Assembly (NCBI GenBank): GCA_023091735.1
Contig: JALKBU010000257.1
Coordinates: 1-54,608, forward strand
Reading direction: 5' to 3'
Source: Trichomonas tenax
Lineage: Eukaryota; Parabasalia; Trichomonadida; Trichomonadidae
DNA: 54,608 nucleotides
In this document: positions 1 to 10,353 of the stretch, one piece after another
Layout: each line of letters starts with the position of its first letter
How positions within the stretch are numbered: position 1 is the stretch's first letter
Notes under the pieces: generated by a model
Seen by the model: the letters and a program-made list of their open reading frames with translations, nothing else
The model's database searches: none
What the model was told of the DNA's origin: nothing
Translations under genes and position numbers: made by a program

Positions 1-2
1 TT

Positions 3-785
3 ACTTCATTGCAGAGAATTCGTCAAAGGAGGAGGAGAAACTTCAAAAATCTAGTTGAATCTACAGATACTGCAGGAAACAATCCATTCCACTTTGCTGT
101 GCAGAAAGGCAAAATGAGAGCTCTTCATGAACTGTTTAGACTTTATCCAGATTTTGATGTTAACAGACAAAATGAAAGTGGACAAACAATGCTTCATATT
201 GCTGCAACAACTGGAAGAATTGCTTTTGTCATATATCTTTTAGGAATGCGAAATATTGATGTTAACGTTCAAGATAAACTTGGAAAGAGTCCAGCATTTG
301 CTGCGGGTGATAATATGAAATTCGATGAGTTTAAAGCAATCATTAATAACCCTAATTTCGATCCAAGTATGAAAACTGAGAAAGGCGGAATGACGCTATT
401 TTTGTATCTGATTTCAAACAAGAAAGAATTCAGATTTGCTGAGATTCTTCTTGAGAAATTCCCTGATGTCATTCAAGATACTGATTCAATTGGACGGACT
501 GCTCTCCACATTGCTGTTTGCGCAAAGAATGAAGATATGGTCAGAAAATTACTGAAAATTGAAGACATTAATAAGATATTGATCAGCCAAGATAACCAAG
601 ACAGAACACCTCTACACTTGGCCGTAATTGCAAACGAGAAAGGAATTATTCAAGAGCTACTCAAATTCAATCAGGTTAACTCTCATTTAGATATTCAAGA
701 CAAGCAGTACAAAACAGTTTTTGAATTGGCAAAACCTGATATATTATATAATTATCTAGGCGATTACCAGAAGAAAGGCAAATAA
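3..785 (+). CDS. Ankyrin-repeat protein, 3' part (5' end outside window)
   Basis: The frame is open to the left edge and the first visible in-frame candidate start is only a TTG at position 9, so the true start lies upstream. The visible 260 or so residues form about six ankyrin repeats, recognisable by TxLHxAV-type cores such as GQTMLHIAATTGR, GRTALHIAVCAKN and DRTPLHLAVIANE spaced 33-38 residues apart. A basic stretch (RQRRRRN) precedes the first repeat. Ankyrin repeats are protein-interaction scaffolds; trichomonads carry very many such genes and the partner cannot be told from sequence. The ORF ends at TAA followed within a few bases by TAATAAAT, matching the UAAA-type polyadenylation context described for Trichomonas. 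Confidence is high for the fold and nil for a specific role. Confidence 0.9.
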   Translation, partial: TSLQRIRQRRRRNFKNLVESTDTAGNNPFHFAVQKGKMRALHELFRLYPDFDVNRQNESGQTMLHIAATTGRIAFVIYLLGMRNIDVNVQDKLGKSPAFAAGDNMKFDEFKAIINNPNFDPSMKTEKGGMTLFLYLISNKKEFRFAEILLEKFPDVIQDTDSIGRTALHIAVCAKNEDMVRKLLKIEDINKILISQDNQDRTPLHLAVIANEKGIIQELLKFNQVNSHLDIQDKQYKTVFELAKPDILYNYLGDYQKKGK

Positions 786-844
786 TTCTAATAAATCTAT
801 TGTATTTTTAATATATTTTTATTTATCTATTAAAATGAAAATCT

Positions 845-1363
845 TTATTTCAAAGATGCGTTTTTCCTGATGACAACATGGCCATCCTGATCTTTGATAC
901 GAGAAAAGACTTCTCTGATGTTCTTTGAGTCCAGTGTCAACGTTTGCCTCTTTGACCCACTCCCATTGCCTTACGAGTCTATCAACACAACGCTGATTTG
1001 TCAAGCGATCTTTTTGTCCATCGATGACACTTTCAATCATCTGATCACAATACTCATCTCCAGAATAGCTATCTTTGCCGTACATGTTTCCGTCGCGTGT
1101 CTTTATACGAACGTTCTTGTCATTGTTCAGAAGCTCATTATTAATTTTATGAACATTTTCTTCAGAATATGGACGACCAGGAGTGTGTCTTAATACAGCA
1201 TTAAGAACTCTGAATGAGACATTGTGTCCACCATTTGTTCCATCTTCCTTTGAGCCAAACTTTGTTCTACCTTCATCTGATCGCTCAAGCTCCTTTGTGG
1301 ACTTTCCTGCTGCGTTTTTAACAACTTAAGAACTTTCTTTTGGTGCACCTCAAGATCGTTTTA
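845..1363 (-). pseudogene. Frameshifted unknown gene
   Basis: On the minus strand a coding-like frame runs from about 1325 to about 915 (contains NGGHNVSFRVLNAVLRHTPG and, later, DRLTNQRCVDRLVRQWEWVK). Near 915-925 the sense shifts by one base into another frame that continues (NIREVFSRIKDQDGHVVIRK) to a TAA at 845-847. On the 5' side, a third frame (DLEVHQKKVLK) joins at about 1330, just where the main frame meets a TAA. No ATG opens the whole. The amino-acid pattern is globular and hydrophilic, unlike random translation. I do not recognise the family. It is best read as a decayed copy of a longer gene, with at least two frameshifts; an assembly error would be the alternative. Confidence 0.55.
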
Positions 1364-3459
1364 GCAATTGATTGAAGCAGATATCTTGAAAAATAAATAA
1401 TCATCGATTCATGGTCTTGTGTTACAAGTGTCATCATTACATAACAAGCACTTGCCAAATCTGCATCAAAAAATATGAAATACACTCGAAAACGTATAAA
1501 TATAGAATATCAAATTTTCAAAATTATGATTTTCATTATTCTCTGCTTTGTAATACATGCAAGAGATGTTCTGGTACAATTACAACATATTAAATTTTGA
1601 ATAAATAGAAATGAGCAAGCAAATCACGATGTATTTCTGTTATTTCTTCACATTCAATATTGCAAATCCACTAAACAGTTAACATAAACTATGGAAACTA
1701 AACTTCGCCAATTAGATGCTATGACATCCAGTATTTCCATTAATTAATATGAAAAGAGTATGCATATATAATATAGATTTTGTAAGTATTGTTTGGACTA
1801 CAATGGAAGTTGCAAATCACAAAAAAAATAAAATTGATCATTAATCACACTTGTGATATAAAAGTTCCTTGATATTATCAGGTACGATTTCATTTTTCTT
1901 GATATCCCTTGATATTTTATGTGCTTTCATCATTGTTAACATTGTTATCTTTTGAACTTTAATGAAATGATTGAACCCGAGTTTAAGCATTGAAGATTGA
2001 TTTGAACGAATATTGAACATCAATTGGTCGGATAATCTAAGTAGTGAACATCATTGTGCGAGAAATCTCAAATGATCACAAAAGATGTATGCACTATTTT
2101 TTGACACTCTATCAGATTTTTCGAGTGTCTTACTCCTCACGTAACTCGCAGTTGATGCTCCATTTTTGGGCTCCTGTGCACTGATGATAAAGAAAACTAT
2201 GCATGCAAGCATATCAGCATCATATTCTGTAGGGACACTATATATGATGTCAAGTAACTACCCTATGAGAAGGAGTGCAAACACCTTTTGTTTTGGCATT
2301 AATTGCCATACATAATATCATCAGTAGATGTTATTTTTGAGTATTTGATGAAATTGCCAAAAAAACAAACTAAAAAAATTTGAATGATGAAAAAAAGGTC
2401 CATTGGCAGAATGTACGTTATAAAAAGGCTCGGTCGAAGTTTAGTTTTGCTGGCTTGGTGAGGATTCAAAACCAGGCTTTGAATTATCTCCCAATCAAAA
2501 ATATAACTCGGGGAATTTATTGTAGCACCATTTTATGTGCTATGGACGAAAATCATTGCCAAGATATTGTGTTTTTTTAAAAATTGTCGATCCCCGGCTT
2601 TCATGTTATAAGGAACCTTCTACAAGAACGAGCAATATTAGAATCCGTCTTGAAACATATATGTTAAAATTCGAAATTTTTATCTCAAAATTTTCCCTGG
2701 TTTTTGGCTTTATATTCTACATGCAGTTAGTGTTACCATTCTAATGATCACTAACAAATTTGCTAAGGGCCGCTACAGAGAGTTTTTGAGATCCGATTAT
2801 TATCTGCATATTTTACGATGATTTATGTACATTTATATAAGTAGATGTGATGCAAGCTCGTATTTTAGTCAAATTACACATATAAATATATCAATTTCTT
2901 ATGTTAAGATTTCAATCATATTACATTTTTGAAAGTTTTATTCTCTTTCTTTGGTCAAATACTTCTACCTCTACATATATATAGAACTAGCTTATCAGCT
3001 CATTTTATGAATGTCAAATTTTCTCTCATAATGAGAAGATGTTATATTTAAACATTGCATCTGCTTTTAATGAATAAAAGCTGGATTAGTTTATTTTTCT
3101 ATGAATGAACTTTATTCATTGTTAATTATTTTTTTGAAAATTGAAAAAGCACAATTTACTGTTAAATGGTCAAATTATATTCAATATCTATTGTATATTA
3201 AAATCTAGTATTTCTTTTCTGCTTAAATCTTTTTTTGATTGCAAAAATTTAAATTTCAGGAATTTACATCACAAAATTTGCTTAATTATATATACTTTTT
3301 ATTGATGAATAACTCTGTGAATCTCTGTATGCGGGCCGCGATATCATAATAAATACATTCATGTGGACTATACAATATAAATCTTAAACAGGATTTCAAA
3401 ATGCAGGCAAAAAAGATACAAAGTACCTTTAAAAAAAGAAATCTAAAAAACAAATTCAA
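1364..3459. other. Gene-poor AT-rich intergenic region
   Basis: About 2.1 kb without a convincing gene. Short open frames exist on both strands (for example at 1411-1593 and 2380-2744), but they begin at non-ATG codons or show no domain-like pattern. Poly-T and poly-A tracts become denser toward 3100-3440, as is common just upstream of genes in this window. Confidence 0.6.
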
Positions 3460-6400
3460 ATGTTTTGTTTCTTCGTTTCTTTAACTAAATCTGCTTCCGA
3501 AGACAATTTCTTCCGGACGCAGACATTGTTCAAATCCTGCTACAGGAGTAAAGGTAAGGAAATGGAGTTAGATTACACTCCTACGCTAGGATATCCGAAT
3601 GCGAACCTTGACATTAACATTTCTATGATTCCTGTAACGTCAATCTCGTTTCAAGACGACAGTGCGTTCGATTTCGACCCTGTTGAAAAAAATTACGATG
3701 ATTTAGTTTTTAGTTATTCCGAATTATTAAGATTCGATCCTCCAAGTTTAACAAATATCGACGTAGACGCATACACACCCAATAATTTCTCTATTTCTAT
3801 CGAAAATGTCCAAAATGGAGCTTCAGTGACCATAAAACAAATTTATTCCAACTCTCCGGACATTTATCTTCAAAAATATGAAGAGAAAACGCTTAGATCG
3901 GCTAGAAAAACAACAATTTCATTCGTAATTATCGCTCACGAATATGGTCACAATTCTGGAAATATTTTCTTCGAGACAAGCATTGGAACAATTTTGTATT
4001 ACGTCGATTACAGAGTGAACACTATTCCTATTCTTCACGCCGATGCACAACATATTTATCAAATTCATCGCCAGCCTTACGAATATTTCTTAAATATTAC
4101 TTCGGTCACGAATTACACGATGCTATTTGATTCATCTGTTTTCAATCCTTCTAAGACATTCGGATCTATTTGTGCTTTGTCGTTGTATCCAAATTATTTG
4201 GAACTTGGAATTTATCTTACATTTATTTATCTCCGTTCCAACAAATACACAATTATTATTCCGATTTATTTACATATCACCGAAGAAACTCTCATTGTTA
4301 CGAATGATATAATACTTGCTCATGGAAGAAACGAAATTAAAAACATTTACGTTCACAATCCAACAGCAAACATATTAAATGTAACGGCATTATCGTGCAC
4401 AGATCAAAAATTCACAACAAATCTTACGGCTAAGTATATTGTTGTTTATCCATTCAGTTACAAACGTGTGGCCTATGTTCAGATATCCTGCAGAGGCAAC
4501 AACACATGTAGAATCAATGGAACAAGGTTTAACTCATCAATGTCAATCACAATCAACGACAGACCAACATTTATCAATCTAATATATAGAAGATATCTAG
4601 TTTCTGTTAAAGCGGCTTTCTTCAGGCCTCCAATCAACGACTACACAACGTACGGACAGTTATCTGTTGTAAGCTTCGATAAAAATGATGTTGTTGTGTT
4701 TTCAGCTAAACTTAATTCACCATATTACGCAATCAAAGATTTCGCGCCTTGCATATTAAAGAAAGGCGAATATTCACCAGAATTCTTCATCACATTGCTC
4801 AAAGACTATGATACAGTGGAACATCCATTATATATCACAATTTATACAAACGTTTCTATTTATAGATATGCAGTTCCAAGATATCCGATGCCTGTTGATT
4901 TGCAGGTCAATACTGTGAATGTGACAATGGTTAAAAAGCAAATTCAGTTCGGCAACGTATATAATGGATCATCGAGAACACTGTCGTTCATGTTGGGAAA
5001 TGATAATCACATTCCTATCAAGTTCATTCAAGCATATTCGAATTCACCTCCTTTAGTTGTCAATCACTCGAAATCATTCAACAACCGGACGATTATGCCT
5101 GGACAGCACATGATATTTAAGCTCAATCTCTTATTCAGAGATTGGCCAACAACTGATGATAACATTGTCTTTGATTTCGAGCACTGCACGATCAAAGTGA
5201 GAATACTTTGGAAGCACATTCGTGGAAAACTTGATCTTAATATTTCAATGCACAAAGACTTAATTCTTGGCTCAGATTATCAGGGATTTGTCACAGCTCT
5301 TTCAAGCTTCGACGATGAACTGAATATTGTTGAACTCGAAACAAATATTCCACAGCTAAAGACATCACCATTGCCAATATTGCTCAAGAGTAGCAATAAA
5401 ATCATAGTTGCAGACGTAATGCTTAAGTTAGAGCGCAATTTCCCATTGACAAGAGGATTCTTCAAGATCATCTCGAGAGATGATAACTATGAAGCACAGA
5501 AGAAAGCTTGGGAATCACTTTGGACATCAGAGTTACAAGTTCCAATCGAAGTCAAACTTCTCTTAGAAAATGGTTTTTCGTTTAACTCACAGATCACTGT
5601 CAACATCAGCCATGCAGTGTTCCCGCAGGGAATTATCGATTTCGGAACAATCCATGCTGACGAAATATTCTGCAAATCAATTAATTTACACAATCCATTC
5701 TCGAGACCGATTTTGTTTAATTTTCACGGTGTCAAGAATGGAACTGACGGAAAATATAACATCAAGCATCGCAAAGTCATTGCTGTTGATAGCCACGAAA
5801 GCTCAGAGTTTATGTTGACATTCGAAGGAACTATTCCAGGAAAATATAGTCTCGAAATTCCTGTGACGACAAATTGCACTCCACCATTTACGATATTAGT
5901 TTCGGCTGTTGTTGAATATCCGAGAATTAGATTTAGTGACATCGACCACAACATGGTAACACACATAGAGTTTGATGTTGGCGATGATGACCAATACATG
6001 CTTAACAAGTGGACGAAATGTGTTTATGTTACAAACAACGCTTTGAGTCCAATCAGTATGAATAATTTATATATCACTCCAAATACATTTGTTTCGTTCC
6101 GCGCAAACAAAACGAACCTTCAGCCATACCAGACTTGCTCAATTTGCTTTGACTTCTCGCTCTGGCTGTTTGACTCCGATAATCAAAACGGAAACATATC
6201 ATTTACTGTTTTAGCACAACATTACTTATACACATTACCAATCTACGTGAAGATAAGCGAGAAAGCAGTTGCACAAGTCAATGCTGCAGTCCACAAAACA
6301 ATGGAAGTTATCTCTGTGATTGGTATGTTGTCGCCATTTGTTTCATTATGTGTCGGACTTGTGATATTGATTTGGTTTAGAAGTGAACTTAATTGGCGCA

Positions 6401-6576
6401 AGAAGCGTGTTGAAAGAGCTGTTAAGCACTATTCTGTCAAGGAATACACACAGGCTGAAGTCCAGAAGGATGAAGTCCACGATGGACCAACAAAACAATG
6501 GGTTAAGAAGAGAAATTGGGCACCAAGAGCTGTTAGTGATACAACACTCCAAATAATGGCTCAAATAATACAATAA
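3460..6576 (+). CDS. TMEM131-like type I membrane protein with PapD-like domains
   Basis: This is a 1038-residue protein starting at the first in-frame ATG after a TAA at 3430. It shows serial immunoglobulin-like (ASH/PapD-like) beta modules with the usual opening, such as LRFDPPSL near residue 90, and later FGNVYNGSSRTLSFML and IDFGTIHADEIFCKSINLHN. There are many N-glycosylation sequons, a single membrane segment at about residues 948-975, and a basic cytosolic tail of about 60 residues. TMEM131-family proteins of animals and fungi have this order (lumenal PapD-like domains, one membrane helix, short tail) and act in secretion of large extracellular proteins in the ER/Golgi. The family assignment rests on architecture and the F-x-P-x-x-L openings, not on an alignment. 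The N-terminal hydrophobic stretch (MFCFFVSL) is short for a signal peptide, so an upstream start cannot be excluded. Confidence 0.55.
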   Translation: MFCFFVSLTKSASEDNFFRTQTLFKSCYRSKGKEMELDYTPTLGYPNANLDINISMIPVTSISFQDDSAFDFDPVEKNYDDLVFSYSELLRFDPPSLTNIDVDAYTPNNFSISIENVQNGASVTIKQIYSNSPDIYLQKYEEKTLRSARKTTISFVIIAHEYGHNSGNIFFETSIGTILYYVDYRVNTIPILHADAQHIYQIHRQPYEYFLNITSVTNYTMLFDSSVFNPSKTFGSICALSLYPNYLELGIYLTFIYLRSNKYTIIIPIYLHITEETLIVTNDIILAHGRNEIKNIYVHNPTANILNVTALSCTDQKFTTNLTAKYIVVYPFSYKRVAYVQISCRGNNTCRINGTRFNSSMSITINDRPTFINLIYRRYLVSVKAAFFRPPINDYTTYGQLSVVSFDKNDVVVFSAKLNSPYYAIKDFAPCILKKGEYSPEFFITLLKDYDTVEHPLYITIYTNVSIYRYAVPRYPMPVDLQVNTVNVTMVKKQIQFGNVYNGSSRTLSFMLGNDNHIPIKFIQAYSNSPPLVVNHSKSFNNRTIMPGQHMIFKLNLLFRDWPTTDDNIVFDFEHCTIKVRILWKHIRGKLDLNISMHKDLILGSDYQGFVTALSSFDDELNIVELETNIPQLKTSPLPILLKSSNKIIVADVMLKLERNFPLTRGFFKIISRDDNYEAQKKAWESLWTSELQVPIEVKLLLENGFSFNSQITVNISHAVFPQGIIDFGTIHADEIFCKSINLHNPFSRPILFNFHGVKNGTDGKYNIKHRKVIAVDSHESSEFMLTFEGTIPGKYSLEIPVTTNCTPPFTILVSAVVEYPRIRFSDIDHNMVTHIEFDVGDDDQYMLNKWTKCVYVTNNALSPISMNNLYITPNTFVSFRANKTNLQPYQTCSICFDFSLWLFDSDNQNGNISFTVLAQHYLYTLPIYVKISEKAVAQVNAAVHKTMEVISVIGMLSPFVSLCVGLVILIWFRSELNWRKKRVERAVKHYSVKEYTQAEVQKDEVHDGPTKQWVKKRNWAPRAVSDTTLQIMAQIIQ

Positions 6577-6941
6577 TTTATATTTTGTTTGGGTATAATA
6601 AAAAATATTATTAATCTACATTTCATGATTTTTAAATTTTGAAAAATTATTTTTCATTGATGAAAGATTTCTTTATGGAAAACTTAATACAGCAATGGTA
6701 AACTTATAAATGTATAAAATGAGAAACTTTGATATAATATATTTTTCGATATAAGATAATCTATATAATTCATTAATCAATCGATTGTTTCTCTTGGTGT
6801 GAACAAAATAAAAAACAAGAAAATGATTACTAAATTTGTTTTCAAATATAATTTTGTTATACTTTATAAGAACATTTATAATATCAATATAAATCAGGAA
6901 AGCAATAAGATTTTTTGCGCATTAAAGAGTTATTCTTAATT
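6577..6941. other. Convergent intergenic spacer
   Basis: This spacer lies between the 3' ends of the TMEM131-like gene (plus) and the UBX gene (minus). It is AT-rich with TAATAAAAAAT just after the upstream stop codon, a likely polyadenylation context. No ORF, tRNA or repeat was seen. Confidence 0.5.
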
Positions 6942-7523
6942 TTAAACTTTAAGAACAACTTCTCCGCCAACTTCAACACTCAATTTGACAGGACCCTGAA
7001 TCTTGAGACCAGTGAGAGCTTTTCCGTCCTTCTTAAGTAAAGCTCTTGGAAATGTCGAATAAATCTCAATTTTTTCTACTTTCTCGAAGATTTCTGTCTG
7101 CAGGAAATCATAGACGGCATCGATCGTTTCACTTGTCAAGAACTGCGCAACAACGGAAACGTTTGTATCAGGTAAACGAATATCAAACCTAATTTTCGCG
7201 ACTCTTTGGACTGTTGCTGGCGCTTTCCTCACATCAGCAAATGTCTTCGGAGCACCAAGTTTCGTAATATTCGGTACATCAGATCCACGTAATTTATAAA
7301 CGTCCTCTGGAACTTCTGGAGCAGCTTTAGCAATACCCGCTTGAGATTTTGTTACTTGCACGAACCTTTTTCCTGGCCCAGGAAGATCCTCTGGCTCTGG
7401 AGATTGTTTTAACGCTGCAGGACTCTGTACTGGAGCAGAGGCTATCTTCTGTGGCGCGGGGGCTTTTTTGGCGTTCTCAAAGTCCGCCATTGTTCGTGGT
7501 TGTCCTTTAAATTTCGAATTCAT
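6942..7523 (-). CDS. UBX-domain protein, probable Cdc48/p97 cofactor
   Basis: The ATG at 7523 gives 193 residues. The frame extends to a TTG at 7553, but a TCATTTATTT initiator lies at 7525-7534, so transcription must begin downstream of that TTG and the ATG is the start. The N-terminal half is a low-complexity Ala/Pro/Lys linker (AKKAPAPQKIASAPVQSP). The C-terminal 80 or so residues fit a UBX fold: a beta strand RFDIRLPD, a helix TSETIDAVYDFLQ, then EIYSTFPRALL with the family's FPR turn, and a final KLSVEV strand. UBX proteins bind the N-domain of the Cdc48/p97 ATPase through that FPR loop and adapt it to ubiquitinated clients. There is no UBA domain, so it is shorter than p47. Expected location is cytosol or nucleus. 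Confidence 0.75.
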   Translation of the reverse strand: MNSKFKGQPRTMADFENAKKAPAPQKIASAPVQSPAALKQSPEPEDLPGPGKRFVQVTKSQAGIAKAAPEVPEDVYKLRGSDVPNITKLGAPKTFADVRKAPATVQRVAKIRFDIRLPDTNVSVVAQFLTSETIDAVYDFLQTEIFEKVEKIEIYSTFPRALLKKDGKALTGLKIQGPVKLSVEVGGEVVLKV

Positions 7524-7524
7524 C

Positions 7525-7534
7525 AAATAAATGA
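7525..7534 (-). promoter_or_regulatory. Trichomonad initiator (Inr) of the UBX gene
   Basis: Minus-strand TCATTTATTT lies directly before the ATG at 7523. It fits the Trichomonas Inr core TCA+1-Py-T-T/A and settles the start codon choice. Confidence 0.65.
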
Positions 7535-7553
7535 CAAAATTTAATTTTCGCAA

Positions 7554-9131
7554 AAATTGCGGTGAAAGATTTTGATCGATTTATATGCTTTTTACTTAAA
7601 ACATATCACCACTGTGACACTGAGATTCTATGCACGAAGTTTGGTGAGAAAATATCAAATATTTACTAATCTTTGAATGCAAATGAAAAATCAACTTTCG
7701 AAGCTATTGACAGTTTTTCAGATCATCGGATGATATTCCATATATGTCATCACAGGTTGTTCAAATGAACGTTTTAGTTGATTTGTTAAAATTTTTATTA
7801 TTTTCTTTGAATTATGGATTCTCACCTTCTCATCAATGAGTTATTTGTTGAAAAAGCATCTTAGCATTCTCTGAGTGCCATCAAACATAAAAAAAATTGA
7901 TTATCTTTTTGATGTTGATTTTTCGACCTATTTTCCAAGAGAAAGACGGAGACACTCTGTTAATGACCTGTTCTGAGAATGTGACTAAAAACCAAAGATC
8001 AACATGTTCTATGTTTTAATATGCGACTGATCAATCTTTATTAATATTAAAATTTTGAACTTCAAAAGAAACTGTCAAAAGTAACTAAAATACTGTTTGA
8101 TTGAAGTTCTCACGGTTGTTGGTCTTATTGTACAAGACCATTTAATGTTTTCTCCGATGTCGACATCAAGTTAGTGTGCAAAACAATGAAATTGATCAAT
8201 CATGAAACTTTGAAAATGTTGATTTTTGATTATCTTTCAAATTTTTTCTTGCACAATCAAAAATAATAGTCATAGGGTGTCCCAGCAGGATTAATTATCT
8301 CGAGATAGCATAAACTTATAACAATTCTGTTTACATAGATGAATCAGGCGTTTATTGCTGAATCATATAAATTCGAATTATAGGGAGCATCTAAATAAAC
8401 GAAACTTTCCTCAATTCCAGCCATAGGATATTCAGGTGAAGGCACATCAGATATTCGATTGCAAAATGATTGAAAACTCAGTGAGAGAACCTGTATGTCG
8501 ATGCACTGATGGCCGAGAAGCTCGTAATGATAATGCAAAAGTTCTTATCGACAATGAGATTTTTATTGCTTGTTGAAATGTACATTGATACAATTATATC
8601 TTTTTTTAAAAAATTTAAACTTTATTTGATGACTATTATTTTTATTATAAATCCTAAGCAGTAACATGAAATAAATAGTTGATTTCAATATTCAGATTTT
8701 GAAAGTTTTAAATTGAACAGCAATTCTTTGAGAAGATATTAACAAAACTGTAGAAAGTATATGGAGATGGTATTCAAACAATTTTAACGTTTTTTTGGTG
8801 ATGAAATTTTTAATAACCTACAATTTCAAAATGTTCGGCCAAATTTTTAATTTGTATCATTGATAAGTCTTAGAGCTTGAGGTTTGAAGTCAAATTTCGT
8901 ATAATGTAAATACAATATGGAAAATATTCCGAATAATATCTGTGGTAATGAAGTGGTGTATTGAATATTGATACCCATTTATAGTTGAATATATCAAAGA
9001 CTCGTTTTACACAATTTTGGTGCAAGAATCAAAACTCTCCATTTGGATTTGAAAACATCTCAAAAAATTTTGTTAGTATCATTTTTCGCACATCACTTTA
9101 TATAAACAATAAATGAATACCTCAACGAAAA
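7554..9131. other. Intergenic region with a possible gene scrap
   Basis: About 1.6 kb, mostly structureless AT-rich DNA. A minus-strand frame at 8344-8538 lacks an ATG at its head but has a protein-like tail (NRISDVPSPEYPMAGIEESF) and may be the 3' end of a lost gene; I cannot name it. No RNA gene was seen. Confidence 0.35.
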
Positions 9132-10316
9132 TTACAGTGTTTTCTTATGACCATGAAGAACTCTCAATGCGACCACTTGCAGAATATACAGAGATATTGT
9201 AGCAACAGTTGCAATGAGAAGCGAAAGCTTTATGTTATTGAATGTATCATTATTCGCGTTTTTGTTCTGCACTGCCTCTATCTTATTATATGACATAAAT
9301 GTAGGGTTAGAAATGAACTGGTTAAACTTACAGGCAACAATCATTACTTTCTTGAATGTCCAAATACACGATCTGGGTGCAGAAAAGATGCAATTAACGA
9401 TAGAAAGTTTTCCATTTTGTCCAGAAGAAATGATGTATCCCTGAAGATAAGTGCAATCTGAAAATATGCACAGTCTAACATTTGATGGAATCGGAGCATC
9501 TGCGATGAAAATTGCTGATGCAGATCCATAGGAATCAGAGTTATGCTTCGCAGATATGAAAATATTGTTGCAAATCAAACATCTGTTGGGGCCACGAACT
9601 AATATCGCGCCATTGTGTAACTGCGCTTGCGACTTCTTGACTATGCAACGCGTCATTTCGAATTTCAACGCGGCAGCTTCGAAAGCGCCAACACAATCAC
9701 TGGCTTTAGTTTGAGTGAAATTCAATGAGTCCAAATAGCAGTATGTATAAGACCATCTGTAGAAAGCGCCATATTTGCTCGATTCGCATTTCTCGAACGT
9801 CGTAAAATTCAATTCTGTTGTTGCATCTTTATTTTCCGATTGATATATTGCACCGCCGCCAACATGTGACGAACACGATGAAAACGATGTTTTGAGTATC
9901 GTAATACTGTTCATTGATGAGATTGCGCCGCCTTCGATGGCAAAATTATCGGAAAAGATTGTGTTTATAATCGTTAATGGCACTCTTGTGAAAATACAAC
10001 CTCCGTTCTGTGAATTTTTGATGTTTTTAAACTTGCAATCTCGAATTATTGTCGAAAACTTTTCAAGTTTTAGGCTTTCTGTAAAGGTTTGATTGACATA
10101 GTCTTTAGCATCGATTTTTATTACTGTGTCAAGGAATTTCTTGAAATTTGATGATGAAATTGTAAGTTTTGATAATTTATTTACGGAAATAAAGCTACTA
10201 AAGCTCGAATCTATATTGAATTTCATGATGTTGCTAAATTCGAATCTGTTTAACATCAGGAAACTCGTTTTTTCGTGAATATTTTTCAATGCGAGATATG
10301 ATAAAGAAAAATTCAT
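9132..10316 (-). CDS. Pmp-like (GGA-repeat) surface protein, intact
   Basis: This 394-residue protein has a real ATG and a TCATTTTTTT initiator 6 bases upstream. The middle carries the two signatures of chlamydial-type polymorphic membrane proteins, also known from the TvPmp family of Trichomonas vaginalis: GGA-I motifs (EGGAISS, GGGAIYQ) alternating with F-x-x-N/C turns (FSDNF, FTTFEKC), which build a right-handed parallel beta-helix. A single membrane helix near the C-terminus (LSLLIATVATISLYILQVVAL) is followed by a short basic tail, so most of the protein should face outside the cell. There is no classical N-terminal signal peptide. The N-terminal module resembles that of the protein at 40596-41870 (SNFKKFLDTVIKI versus SRFNKILNTAVSL). 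Probable adhesion or immune-exposed surface role; inference only. Confidence 0.8.
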   Translation of the reverse strand: MNFSLSYLALKNIHEKTSFLMLNRFEFSNIMKFNIDSSFSSFISVNKLSKLTISSSNFKKFLDTVIKIDAKDYVNQTFTESLKLEKFSTIIRDCKFKNIKNSQNGGCIFTRVPLTIINTIFSDNFAIEGGAISSMNSITILKTSFSSCSSHVGGGAIYQSENKDATTELNFTTFEKCESSKYGAFYRWSYTYCYLDSLNFTQTKASDCVGAFEAAALKFEMTRCIVKKSQAQLHNGAILVRGPNRCLICNNIFISAKHNSDSYGSASAIFIADAPIPSNVRLCIFSDCTYLQGYIISSGQNGKLSIVNCIFSAPRSCIWTFKKVMIVACKFNQFISNPTFMSYNKIEAVQNKNANNDTFNNIKLSLLIATVATISLYILQVVALRVLHGHKKTL

Positions 10317-10321
10317 TATTT

Positions 10322-10331
10322 AAAAAAATGA
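10322..10331 (-). promoter_or_regulatory. Initiator of the Pmp-like gene inside a 37-bp spacer
   Basis: Minus-strand TCATTTTTTT sits between the stop codon of the GH31 gene (10354) and the ATG at 10316. The whole promoter and 5' leader must fit in or overlap the upstream gene's 3' end. Confidence 0.6.
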
Positions 10332-10353
10332 CGCATTGATAAACACATATTCT

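Noticed and set aside
894..1193. Plus-strand ORF of 99 codons
   Set aside because: It lies opposite a better coding-like, though frameshifted, minus-strand gene and looks like its shadow.
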